A stretch of 64,000 nt of DNA. Source: Silvimonas terrae (GTDB lineage: Bacteria; Pseudomonadota; Gammaproteobacteria; Burkholderiales; Chitinibacteraceae). The stretch lies in NCBI RefSeq assembly GCF_014202765.1, contig NZ_JACHHN010000003.1:186001-250000 (forward strand), written 5' to 3'. Shown piece by piece: positions 1-7,020 of this stretch (position 1 is the first letter of the stretch; every line of letters starts with the position of its first letter). The translations under genes and the position numbers were made by a program. The notes below the pieces were generated by a model. It searched no databases. It worked only from the letters and a program-made list of their open reading frames with translations, and was not told where the DNA came from.

Positions 1-1
1 G

Positions 2-649
2 CGCGCCTTTACCGAACTCAAATCCCGTCTGATGCCGTATCTGTATGACGCCTCCGTACAGGCCACCCAGGGCCTGCCCACTTTGCGCGCCATGATGCTG
101 GAGTTCCCGCAAGACCCGGCCTGCGATTACCTGGACCGGCAGTACATGCTGGGCGATGCCTTGTTGGTGGCACCGGTATTCAACGCCGTTGGTACAGTCG
201 ATTTCTACCTGCCACAGGGACGCTGGACCCATCTGCTCTCCAACGCCGAAGTTACCGGCGGCCGCTGGCTGCGCGAGCAACACGGCTTTATGAGCCTGCC
301 GCTGTACGTACGCCCCAACACCTTGCTCGCCTTGGGGCGCAACGATCAGCGCCCGGATTATGACTACGCCGCCGAGCATGAACTGCATTTGTTTGCGCTG
401 GACGACCAGAGTAGCGCCACCGCCACGCTGCGTGATCTGGCCGGCAACGCCGTCAGCGCCGTGACGGTAGCGCGCAGCGGTCAGCAACTGCGGATTGAGC
501 AGACCGGCAAGCTGGATGTGGTACGGCTGGTACTGCGCAACCTGAAAGCGGGTGGGCAGGTTGCCGGGGTGACCCTGCGTGACACCGCCCAGGGAACGGC
601 GCTGGACATTGCCGGCAGTGCATTGCCAGCGATCATCAATCTGGCGTAA
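2..649 (+). CDS. GH31 family alpha-glycosidase (alpha-xylosidase-like), C-terminal part
   Basis: The reading frame is open from the left window edge, so this is the C-terminal ~215 residues of a larger glycosidase. The stretch 'MPYLYDASVQATQGLPTLRAMMLEFPQDPACDY' pattern followed by 'QYMLGDALLVAPV' and 'LPQGRWT' is typical of the end of the GH31 barrel and the following beta-sandwich domains. The family retains configuration and cuts alpha-glucosides or alpha-xylosides. The catalytic Asp residues lie upstream of the window, so substrate cannot be fixed; similarity in this part is closest in style to YicI-type alpha-xylosidases. A strong terminator follows directly. Confidence 0.85.
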   Translation, partial: RAFTELKSRLMPYLYDASVQATQGLPTLRAMMLEFPQDPACDYLDRQYMLGDALLVAPVFNAVGTVDFYLPQGRWTHLLSNAEVTGGRWLREQHGFMSLPLYVRPNTLLALGRNDQRPDYDYAAEHELHLFALDDQSSATATLRDLAGNAVSAVTVARSGQQLRIEQTGKLDVVRLVLRNLKAGGQVAGVTLRDTAQGTALDIAGSALPAIINLA

Positions 650-670
650 AGCACCCACGCACAAGCAAGT

Positions 671-701
671 AAAAGCCCGGCCATCATGCCGGGCTTTTTT
701 C
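671..701 (+). terminator. Rho-independent terminator after the GH31 gene
   Basis: The stem AAAAGCCCGGC / GCCGGGCTTTTTT with an atcat-type loop and a T run lies 22 bp after the GH31 stop codon. It separates the glycosidase from the ParD-like/map pair. Confidence 0.9.
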
Positions 702-755
702 TTGGGTTGCCCGCTCTGCGCCACAAAACAAGGCTTGCTCCGCCCCATATACTGA

Positions 756-772
756 ATATATGATTCATATAT
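756..772. promoter_or_regulatory. 17-bp palindrome upstream of ParD-like gene (candidate autoregulatory operator)
   Basis: ATATATGA-T-TCATATAT is a perfect inverted repeat (8 bp arms, 1-bp centre) ending 23 bp before the ParD-like start codon, inside an AT-rich promoter-like stretch. Ribbon-helix-helix antitoxins usually bind such palindromes over their own promoter. Binding here is inferred. Confidence 0.5.
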
Positions 773-795
773 AAATCGTATATACAGGAAACACT

Positions 796-1008
796 ATGGG
801 CATCGTGAACATTGAAGACGAACTGCACGATCAACTGCGCAAAGCCAGCACGGTCTCCTGCCGCTCCATCAACGCGCAGGCCGCGTTCTGGATCAAGATT
901 GGCATGCTGTGCGAGATGAACCCGACACAGAGCTTTAACGAGATCGTCGCGCAGGAGTTGCGCGCGGCGGGGATCGGAACGCAAGCGCTCAAAGTGACTT
1001 TGACATGA
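796..1008 (+). CDS. ParD-like antitoxin-family protein
   Basis: This 70-residue protein starts at an ATG preceded by AGGAA. It matches the ParD-like family in style: a short N-terminal strand (MGIVNIEDEL) followed by helices with 'CRSINAQAAFWIKIGMLCEMNP', as in ribbon-helix-helix antitoxins. No ParE/RelE toxin follows. Instead its last four bases overlap the start of a methionine aminopeptidase gene (ATGA), so the two are translationally coupled. ParD-like proteins next to MetAP genes are, to my knowledge, a recurrent pairing; whether MetAP acts as a toxin or target is unknown. A perfect palindrome upstream suggests autoregulation. Confidence 0.75.
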   Translation: MGIVNIEDELHDQLRKASTVSCRSINAQAAFWIKIGMLCEMNPTQSFNEIVAQELRAAGIGTQALKVTLT

Positions 1009-1772
1009 CCAAACGGCCGGAAGAAATTGCGCTGATGGCCGAATCTGGCCGGCTGCTGGCCAGTGTGTTCAGCTATCTGGATACCCTTGAGTTGCTGGGG
1101 ATGTCGACCATGCAGGTGAACGACCTGGTGGATCAATTCATCGTACAAGAACTGAAGGCCCGCCCCGCCAGCAAGGGACAGTACGGCTATGCCTATGCGC
1201 TCAATTCGTCACGCAATCACGTGGTATGTCATGGTGTGCCGTCGACGACCGAATTGCTGCAGAGTGGGGATATCGTGAATTTTGATATCACGCTGGAGAA
1301 GAACGGCTATATCGCGGACTCCAGCAAAACCTACCTGGTGGGCGAAGTCTCGCCGTTGGCCCGGCGGCTTGTCGAAGTCACCTGGGAAGCCATGTGGAAA
1401 GGCATCAATACCGTGCGCCCAGGCGCAACGCTGGGCGATGTGGGCCATGCCATTGAGCGGCATGCCCGCCAGAACGGGTATGCGGTGGTGCGCGAATATT
1501 GCGGACATGGCATCGGCCGGGAAATGCACGAAGACCCGCAAGTATTGCATTGGGGCCAACCCAAAACCGGACTGATGCTGCGCGAGGGCATGGTGTTTAC
1601 CATTGAACCCATGCTCAACCAGGGCAAGCGCTCCGTGCGTACCGAAGAAGACGGCTGGACCGTGGTGACACGCGATGGTCAGTTATCTGCGCAGTTTGAA
1701 CATACGGTGGCGGTCACCCGCAATGGCGTCCAGGTGTTGACACTGCGCCGAGAAGAAAAACACCCCGCCTGA
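1005..1772 (+). CDS. map: Type I methionine aminopeptidase (ParD-linked paralogue)
   Basis: This 255-residue metallopeptidase removes N-terminal methionine from nascent proteins in the cytoplasm. All five metal ligands are visible: D94 (NFDIT), D105 (IADSSKTY), H168 (GHGIG), E201 (FTIEPM) and E232 (QFEHT), plus the substrate His H76 in VVCHGVP. Length fits the bacterial type I enzyme. The gene overlaps the ParD-like gene by 4 bp and lacks the usual rpsB neighbour, so it is probably a second, accessory MetAP rather than the housekeeping copy. That last point is inference. Confidence 0.9.
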   Translation: MTKRPEEIALMAESGRLLASVFSYLDTLELLGMSTMQVNDLVDQFIVQELKARPASKGQYGYAYALNSSRNHVVCHGVPSTTELLQSGDIVNFDITLEKNGYIADSSKTYLVGEVSPLARRLVEVTWEAMWKGINTVRPGATLGDVGHAIERHARQNGYAVVREYCGHGIGREMHEDPQVLHWGQPKTGLMLREGMVFTIEPMLNQGKRSVRTEEDGWTVVTRDGQLSAQFEHTVAVTRNGVQVLTLRREEKHPA

Positions 1773-1813
1773 GTACCCTGCGCACTACCGCCGCGTAGCC
1801 CGGATGAAGTGAC

Positions 1814-1883
1814 GTAGGGTGGATTCGCGAAGCAATCCACCATCACCAAGGTGGATTGTCGCTGCGCTCCGAATCCACCCTAC
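1814..1883. repeat. Dispersed inverted repeat (GTAGGGTGGATT family)
   Basis: GTAGGGTGGATTCG at 1814 is mirrored by CGAATCCACCCTAC ending at 1883, with a nested 'ggtggatt...aatccacc' arm. A closely related 35-bp unit recurs at 37257-37291. The repeat sits in the gap between the convergent map and lacI-type genes, and the preceding 'gtagcccggatgaag' belongs to the same class of intergenic repeats. It could act as a bidirectional terminator. Confidence 0.75.
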
Positions 1884-1886
1884 GAA

Positions 1887-2897
1887 CTACATCGGCACGC
1901 CGGTCGAGGCCCGCACCACCAGTTCAGTCGGCAGCACAATCTGGGGAGATGCCGCTTCCAGCCCCGCAATCAGCGCCAACAGGGTATTCACGGCCGAGCG
2001 CCCCATTTGCTGGATAGGCTGGCGGATGGTGGTCAGCGCCGGATGACATTGGGCTGCACCGGGGATATCGTCAAAACCGATCACCGACATCTCATCCGGC
2101 AGCCGCAAACCGGCCTCCCGCAGGCCTGCCACCACGCCGATCGCACTCATGTCGTTGGCGGCAAACACGGCTGTCGGGCGGTCTGGCAAGGTCAGCAGTG
2201 TTTTCACCGCACTCTGTCCGCGTGGCAAAGAATAATTGCCCGGAATAATCAACTGCGGATCAATGGCGATCCCCGCCTGGGTCAGCGTATCCAGATAGGC
2301 GCGGTGCCGGTCCTGCGCCGATGCCAGGCGCTCATCACCGGTCAGAAAGGCGATGCGTCTGTGCCCCAGCCCCAGTAAATGCCGCACCGCCATGCATGCG
2401 CCCGCGTAGCTATCCGCCGCAATGGACGGAAAACGCACAAAGCGCCCATATTGATCGACCGTGATGATGGGCACGCGTGCATCGGCCAGCACTTCCAGAT
2501 AGCTGTGCTCATACGGTAACAGCGCAATGATGCCGTCAATCACCTGCTGCATCAGCTTGATCACCCGCGGCAACGGCGGCTGGTCTGGCTCTACCAGTGA
2601 ATACACCAGCAATTCATAACCGGCGGTACGGGCAGCGCGGCCCACGCCCGCCACCAGTTCACTCACAAACGGGTTGTGCAGTTCTGCGGTGACCAGACCA
2701 ATGACGTGACTGCGCCGGCTGGAAGACTTTTGTTCCGTGCGGTTGACCACGTAACCCATCTCGGCGGCGATCCGCAAAATCTCTTCCCGGCGTGCCCGTG
2801 ACACGCCCGGCTTGTTGGATAGCGCCCGCGAGACCGTCATCTGGGATACCCCGGCGGCATTGGCAATGGCAATCAAAGAGACATCGTTCCGGCTCAT
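1887..2897 (-). CDS. LacI-family transcriptional regulator
   Basis: This 336-residue protein has a LacI N-terminal helix-turn-helix ('SLIAIANAAGVSQMTVSRAL', residues ~7-26), a hinge helix, and a periplasmic-binding-protein-like sensor domain (from 'HVIGLVTAELHNPFVSEL' to the end, with 'TAVFAANDMSAIGVVAGLREAG' and 'MSVIGFDDIPGA'). It faces the ABC-transporter operon across a 312-bp gap containing five ACGTTA-core repeats, so it most likely represses that operon and itself, released by the imported sugar or a hydrolysis product. The ligand cannot be read from the sequence. Confidence 0.93.
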   Translation of the reverse strand: MSRNDVSLIAIANAAGVSQMTVSRALSNKPGVSRARREEILRIAAEMGYVVNRTEQKSSSRRSHVIGLVTAELHNPFVSELVAGVGRAARTAGYELLVYSLVEPDQPPLPRVIKLMQQVIDGIIALLPYEHSYLEVLADARVPIITVDQYGRFVRFPSIAADSYAGACMAVRHLLGLGHRRIAFLTGDERLASAQDRHRAYLDTLTQAGIAIDPQLIIPGNYSLPRGQSAVKTLLTLPDRPTAVFAANDMSAIGVVAGLREAGLRLPDEMSVIGFDDIPGAAQCHPALTTIRQPIQQMGRSAVNTLLALIAGLEAASPQIVLPTELVVRASTGVPM

Positions 2898-2935
2898 AAA
2901 ACGCTCTGTTCGGTGTGTTTTTGCACTTCGCTGAT

Positions 2936-3160
2936 TATACGTTATGAACTACGTTAGAAATATCAAATAGCACGTCACACCCTATGGCGTGCTGCGCCGC
3001 AATGCTATTTACAGAATGCCAAATAAAATACTTTAAGTTCAACATATTGATAGAAACATGAACGCAGCAAACCGGTTTTCATAACCTGCCGTTCATCCGT
3101 ACCACAACGTTACGGCGTAGTTCTTGAATTGACGCTACATAACGTTAAACCATAACGTTG
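2936..3160. promoter_or_regulatory. Operator cluster between LacI gene and sugar ABC operon
   Basis: The 312-bp divergent gap carries repeated ACGTTA cores: TACGTTA at 2938 and 2950 (12 bp apart), CAACGTTA at 3105, the palindrome TAACGTTA at 3140-3147 and TAACGTTG at 3153-3160 (13 bp apart). Even-length palindromes with a central CG are typical of LacI-family operators. The left pair lies near the regulator's own start and the right group just before the transporter gene. The rest of the gap is AT-rich and shows no gene. Confidence 0.55.
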
Positions 3161-3209
3161 CCTCCGCCTCAAGCGACTCTGCCCACCCACCGCTTTACCG
3201 GAGGAAAAA

Positions 3210-4490
3210 ATGTCCAAAGCCAGAACCGGTACGCTGTCCGCGCTGCTCTGTATTGCCACCCTGGCGATCACCGCCAGTGCCAGCGCAGCCGATCAGGTCA
3301 TCACCGAATGGGACCTGCAAACCAATACGGCCGCCGCCAAACTGCTCAATGATGCCGGCGCGCGTTTTGAAGCCGCCAACCCCGGCTTCAAGGCGGAGCA
3401 ATCCCACATTCTGAACGATGCCTATAAGACCAAATTGAAGATTGCCTTTGGCGCAGGCCAGCCCCCTTGTGTCTTCGCCACCTGGGGTGGCGGGCCACTG
3501 CGGGAGTACGTGAAGTCTGGCCAGGTGGTCGACCTGACTCCGTATCTGACCAAAGACGCGGCCTTTCGGGATCGTTTCATCCCCACCGGGTTTTCTTCCG
3601 CCACCATTGATCACAAGGTCTATGGCGTGCCGTCCGAGAACACCACCGCCGCCGTGGTGTTTTACAACAAGGAACTCTTTGCCAGATACAAACTGCAACC
3701 GCCGCAGACCTGGGACGAGTTGATGAATGTGGTGAAGGTGTTCAAAGCCAATGGCATTGCGCCGTTTGCGCTGGCCAACAAGAACAAGTGGCCTGGCTCC
3801 ATGTATTACATGTACCTCGTGGATCGCATTGGCGGCGCGGATACCTTCCGCAATGCGGTCGAGCGCAAACCCGGCGGCAGCTTTACCGCCCAACCGTTTA
3901 TTGCGGCAGGCGAGCGCATTCAGGAACTGGTCAAAGCCGGCGCCTTTGCCCCTGGCTACAACGGGCTGGATTACGACATTGGCGCATCCCGTCGGCTGAT
4001 GTACTCCGGCAAGGCCGCGATGGAGTTGATGGGGAGCTGGGAGCTTTCCACCATCCAGAACGAAAACCCCGGTTTTGTCAGCAAGGTGGGGTTCTTTGCC
4101 TTCCCGTCCGTGACTGGCGGCAAGGGTGATCCGAAAGACGTGATCGGCACCGTGGGCGACAACTTCATGAGCATCTCGACCGCCTGCAAGAACCCGGACG
4201 CCGCCTTCAAGCTGATCAAGGCCATGACCGACGACGCCTCCGCCCAGGCCCGCCTGGCGGACAAGCGACTGATTCCGCTCAAAGGGCTGGCCGTATCTGA
4301 CCCATACCTCAAGCAGATTCAGGCGCTGGTGACACAAGCACCAAGCATTCAGCTTTGGTACGACCAGGAACTGCCGCCGAAGATGGGCGAATTGCACAAG
4401 GACACGCTGCAAGCGCTGTTTGGACTGTCCATGACGCCGCAAGAGGCCGCGCAGCAAATGGAAAATGCGGCGAAGACGGAGTTGAAGTGA
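3210..4490 (+). CDS. Sugar ABC transporter substrate-binding protein (CUT1)
   Basis: This 426-residue protein has a Sec signal peptide (MSKARTG..., hydrophobic core, cleavage near ASA-AD around residue 27) and an extracellular solute-binding protein family 1 fold ('[28 protein letters not shown]', '[24 protein letters not shown]', '[19 protein letters not shown]'). GGAGG precedes the start. It is the first gene of a transporter operon with two permeases and a GH3 hydrolase, so the ligand is probably a beta-linked oligosaccharide such as a cello- or xylo-oligosaccharide; that specificity is inferred. No ATPase (MsmX/UgpC type) is encoded nearby, so a shared ATPase is likely used. Confidence 0.9.
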   Translation: MSKARTGTLSALLCIATLAITASASAADQVITEWDLQTNTAAAKLLNDAGARFEAANPGFKAEQSHILNDAYKTKLKIAFGAGQPPCVFATWGGGPLREYVKSGQVVDLTPYLTKDAAFRDRFIPTGFSSATIDHKVYGVPSENTTAAVVFYNKELFARYKLQPPQTWDELMNVVKVFKANGIAPFALANKNKWPGSMYYMYLVDRIGGADTFRNAVERKPGGSFTAQPFIAAGERIQELVKAGAFAPGYNGLDYDIGASRRLMYSGKAAMELMGSWELSTIQNENPGFVSKVGFFAFPSVTGGKGDPKDVIGTVGDNFMSISTACKNPDAAFKLIKAMTDDASAQARLADKRLIPLKGLAVSDPYLKQIQALVTQAPSIQLWYDQELPPKMGELHKDTLQALFGLSMTPQEAAQQMENAAKTELK

Positions 4491-4570
4491 CGTGTTGCCG
4501 GCGCGCTGTGTGGTTAAAGCCATGCAGCGCGCCGGAATAAACAGATGAAGTTGGGGGTTGTGGTTGTGGT

Positions 4571-4840
4571 TGGGGTTGCTTTTGACGTGCCTCCCCTCCG
4601 GCAGCGCCGAGCATCGCAGCAAGGCGCGGGGTTTCGGCGTAAGGGTGTTTGAGCCCGCAGGGCGAGTTCCCTGAAGCCAGCCGCGCCTTGCGAGAAGCGC
4701 AGGGAACCCGCAGGGCGCTGTCGCAGGGGTCGCCTTTCTTTGGTTCCTTTCTTTGGCGAGGCAAAGAAAGGGACGTGCTCCGGGCACCCCCGGTATGTAA
4801 CCACTGCGCCGTCAGGCGCTAACAGCAGTTCAAGGTTTTG
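4571..4840. repeat. Long dispersed intergenic repeat, copy A
   Basis: This ~270-bp segment in the 489-bp gap between the binding-protein and permease genes is closely similar to 36921-37246. Shared blocks include 'gccgagcatcgcagcaaggc', 'cgcggggtttcggcg', 'cttgcgagaagcgcagggaa' and 'gctgtcgcaggggtcgcctt'. It contains a hairpin with CCTTTCTTTG at 4746-4755 pairing with CAAAGAAAGG at 4762-4771. It encodes no protein that I can support. It lies inside an operon, so it may alter the ratio of binding protein to permease mRNA. Confidence 0.85.
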
Positions 4841-4870
4841 CAGCAGCCCACGGATCAACATTGCAGCTGG

Positions 4871-4891
4871 ATTCCGGCGCAAGGCCGGAAT
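4871..4891. repeat. Short palindromic repeat (dRS3-like, variant)
   Basis: ATTCCGGCGCAAGGCCGGAAT, flanked by 'ctgg' and 'gacga', matches the CTGGATTCC...GGAATGACG family seen again at 6820-6862, 6920-6939 and 36848-36867. The remaining bases up to the permease start show nothing else recognisable. Confidence 0.7.
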
Positions 4892-4979
4892 GACGAGTCA
4901 GTGGAAAGGCCAACTCATCATCTTTGCAGACGAACATATTTGCAAAAAGCACGCCCACCGCACCACCCGAGAAACGCCA

Positions 4980-5906
4980 ATGACAAGCTACACCGAAGCT
5001 CAAGTCTTACCATTAGCCCGCCCGGCACGGGCATGGCCGACCTGGCTCGTCCCCACGTTCTTCCTCGCCCCAGCCGTCCTCATGCTGGTGATCTTCTTGC
5101 TGTACCCGCTGCTCTCCAGTTTTCAGCTATCGCTCCTGAACTGGAACGGCCTGGGTACACAGGGCAAGTTTGTCGGGCTGGATAACTGGCTGTATCTGCT
5201 GCAGGACCACATCTTCTGGCTGTCACTGCGCAATAACAGCCTGCTGGCGGTGTTTTCCGTCGTCATCCAGTTACCTATCGCTCTGGCTCTGGCGGTCTTA
5301 CTCGATAAAGCCGGCGGTTATTCGCGCGTGCTCAAGATCGTCTATTTTCTACCGCTACTCATGTCCAGCGTGGCGCTGGGCGTGCTGGCCAAGAACCTGT
5401 ACGACCCCAACTTCGGGCCCATCAACCTGATTCTGCAGGCACTGCATCTGGATGCGTTTGCGCATGACTGGCTGGGTGATACGCACTATGCGCTGGGCTC
5501 CATCATTGCGGTGGTGTGCTGGCAGAACATTCCGTTTTACATGGTGCTGTTCATGGCCGGGCTGGCGTCATTTCCGGACGAATTGCAAGAGGCGGCTCTG
5601 CTGGATGGCGCCAGCGAATGGACCATCTTCTGGCACATCAAACTGCCGCATCTGTACGGCACGCTGCGTACCGGGGCACTGCTGGCGATCATTGGCTCGC
5701 TGCGCTATTTCGATCTGATCTTTGTCATGTCCGGCGGCGGGCCGGAGCACTCATCCGAACTGATGGCGACCTATATGTATCACACGGTGTTTGACTCGTT
5801 CCAGCTGGGTTATGGCAGCACCATTGCCTCGGCCATGTTCATTGTCGTGACGCTGGTGGCCAGCCTGGCGCTGCGTCTGACCCGCCGTTTTGAGCCAGAG
5901 GTCTGA
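4980..5906 (+). CDS. Sugar ABC transporter permease 1 (MalF/UgpA type)
   Basis: This 308-residue inner-membrane protein starts at ATG 4980 (MTSYTEAQ); the frame upstream of it runs into the repeat element and is not protein-like. About six membrane segments are visible, with the EAA loop '[28 protein letters not shown]' near the C-terminal third that contacts the ATPase. It pairs with the next gene to form the heterodimeric channel of a CUT1 sugar importer. The junction to the next gene is tight (stop 5906, next ATG 5908). Confidence 0.92.
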   Translation: MTSYTEAQVLPLARPARAWPTWLVPTFFLAPAVLMLVIFLLYPLLSSFQLSLLNWNGLGTQGKFVGLDNWLYLLQDHIFWLSLRNNSLLAVFSVVIQLPIALALAVLLDKAGGYSRVLKIVYFLPLLMSSVALGVLAKNLYDPNFGPINLILQALHLDAFAHDWLGDTHYALGSIIAVVCWQNIPFYMVLFMAGLASFPDELQEAALLDGASEWTIFWHIKLPHLYGTLRTGALLAIIGSLRYFDLIFVMSGGGPEHSSELMATYMYHTVFDSFQLGYGSTIASAMFIVVTLVASLALRLTRRFEPEV

Positions 5907-5907
5907 C

Positions 5908-6759
5908 ATGCTCACGACTCCGGTTTTGCCGCACCGTGGTTTTACCCCCTCCAGAATCGTGGTGCCCGCGCTGGGCCTGTTCTGGCTGGGGGTGACGCTG
6001 CTGCCCTTCCTGTTCATGGTCATGACCAGTTTCAAAACCCAGGAAGACAGTTTTGCCACCGCCATCTGGGCGCTGCCCTCGCACCTGGACCTGATCAATT
6101 ACCAAGCCGTATTGCAGGGGGACTTTCTGATCTACCTGCGCAACAGCCTGTTTGTGATTGGCGTGTCGATTACGCTGATTTTGCTGTTTGGCGCCATGGC
6201 CGCCTACGCCCTCGCCCGCTTGCGCTTCAGGTTCAACCAGCCGCTGTTCGGGCTGATTGTGGCCGGCATGATCGTGCCGCTGCATGTCACGCTGGTGCCG
6301 GTGTACCTGATGACGCGCAACGCCGGTTTGTACGACACCATGTTCGCCCTGATTGGCCCCTATGTCGCCATGAGCCTGCCGGTCTCCATCTTCATCCTGA
6401 CCGGTTTCATGAAACAGATCCCGCGAGAACTGGAAGAAGCCGCGCAACTGGATGGCTGCGGCCCCATTGCCATTTTTGCCCGCATCTTTTTGCCCCTGTG
6501 CGGGCCGGGGCTTTCCACGGTGGCCATCTACAACGGCATCAATTTGTGGAATGAATTCATCTTTGCCTATGTGCTGACCTCCACCCCCAACCACCGCACC
6601 CTGCCGCTGGCCGTGTGGGATTTTCAAAGCCAGTTTGCCTCCAACATCCCCGGCATGATGGCCGTGGTCACGCTGACGGCCTTGCCCTTGATTGCGGCGT
6701 ATGCGTTCGGGCAGGAGAAGATTGTGAAAGGGATGATGGCCGGGGCGTTGAAGGGGTAG
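5908..6759 (+). CDS. Sugar ABC transporter permease 2 (MalG/UgpE type)
   Basis: This 283-residue membrane protein has six predicted helices and the EAA loop '[20 protein letters not shown]'. ATG 5908 is preferred over the in-frame ATG at 5890 because AGAGG sits about 7 bases upstream of it inside the end of the previous gene. The protein is the partner of the first permease in a CUT1 importer. It is followed by a 261-bp gap with palindromic repeats before the GH3 gene. Confidence 0.92.
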   Translation: MLTTPVLPHRGFTPSRIVVPALGLFWLGVTLLPFLFMVMTSFKTQEDSFATAIWALPSHLDLINYQAVLQGDFLIYLRNSLFVIGVSITLILLFGAMAAYALARLRFRFNQPLFGLIVAGMIVPLHVTLVPVYLMTRNAGLYDTMFALIGPYVAMSLPVSIFILTGFMKQIPRELEEAAQLDGCGPIAIFARIFLPLCGPGLSTVAIYNGINLWNEFIFAYVLTSTPNHRTLPLAVWDFQSQFASNIPGMMAVVTLTALPLIAAYAFGQEKIVKGMMAGALKG

Positions 6760-6819
6760 TGCGTGAGGGGTGAGGAGTGCCAGATGATGCGCACCACATC
6801 CCCAAGCACACCACCACTT

Positions 6820-6939
6820 CGTCATTCCGGTCCTCGGCGGCCCCCTTGCGCCGGAATCCAGCTGTGATGCTGGTCAGAAAACCAATGGTTAGCGCCTTCG
6901 GCGCAGTGGTTAGAACTGGATTCCCGCCTGCGCGGGAAT
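6820..6939. repeat. Pair of ATTCC-palindromic repeats before the GH3 gene
   Basis: The gap contains 'cgtcattccgg' at 6820-6830 opposed by 'ccggaatccag' at 6851, and a perfect ATTCCC-GCCTGCGC-GGGAAT unit at 6920-6939 followed by GACG. The second unit exactly fits the ATTCCC-N8-GGGAAT form known as dRS3 in Neisseria. Between them lies an imperfect stem 'aaccaatggttagcgcc / ggcgcagtggtta'. The function is unknown; mRNA processing or attenuation between permease and hydrolase is possible. Confidence 0.7.
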
Positions 6940-7020
6940 GACGATGCATATGAGAAATCACGCCATATGGCTTTAGCCATCGGCTCAAAACCAGGCCCCC
7001 AAGCGGCCACAGGAAACAAC

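Noticed and set aside
3195-4787. Long minus-strand open frame (~530 codons) opposite the sugar-binding protein gene
   Set aside because: It is antisense to a clear binding protein and a repeat element, and shows low-complexity G/H/R-rich wording without domains. GC-rich coding DNA often leaves such shadows.
4740-4979. Longer N-terminus for the first sugar permease
   Set aside because: The upstream frame is made of the dispersed repeat and the dRS3-like palindrome; the membrane protein starts naturally at ATG 4980.
5839-6825. Minus-strand open frame opposite the second sugar permease
   Set aside because: It is His/Gln/Gly-rich and without domains; the plus-strand permease has the EAA motif and a good ribosome site.
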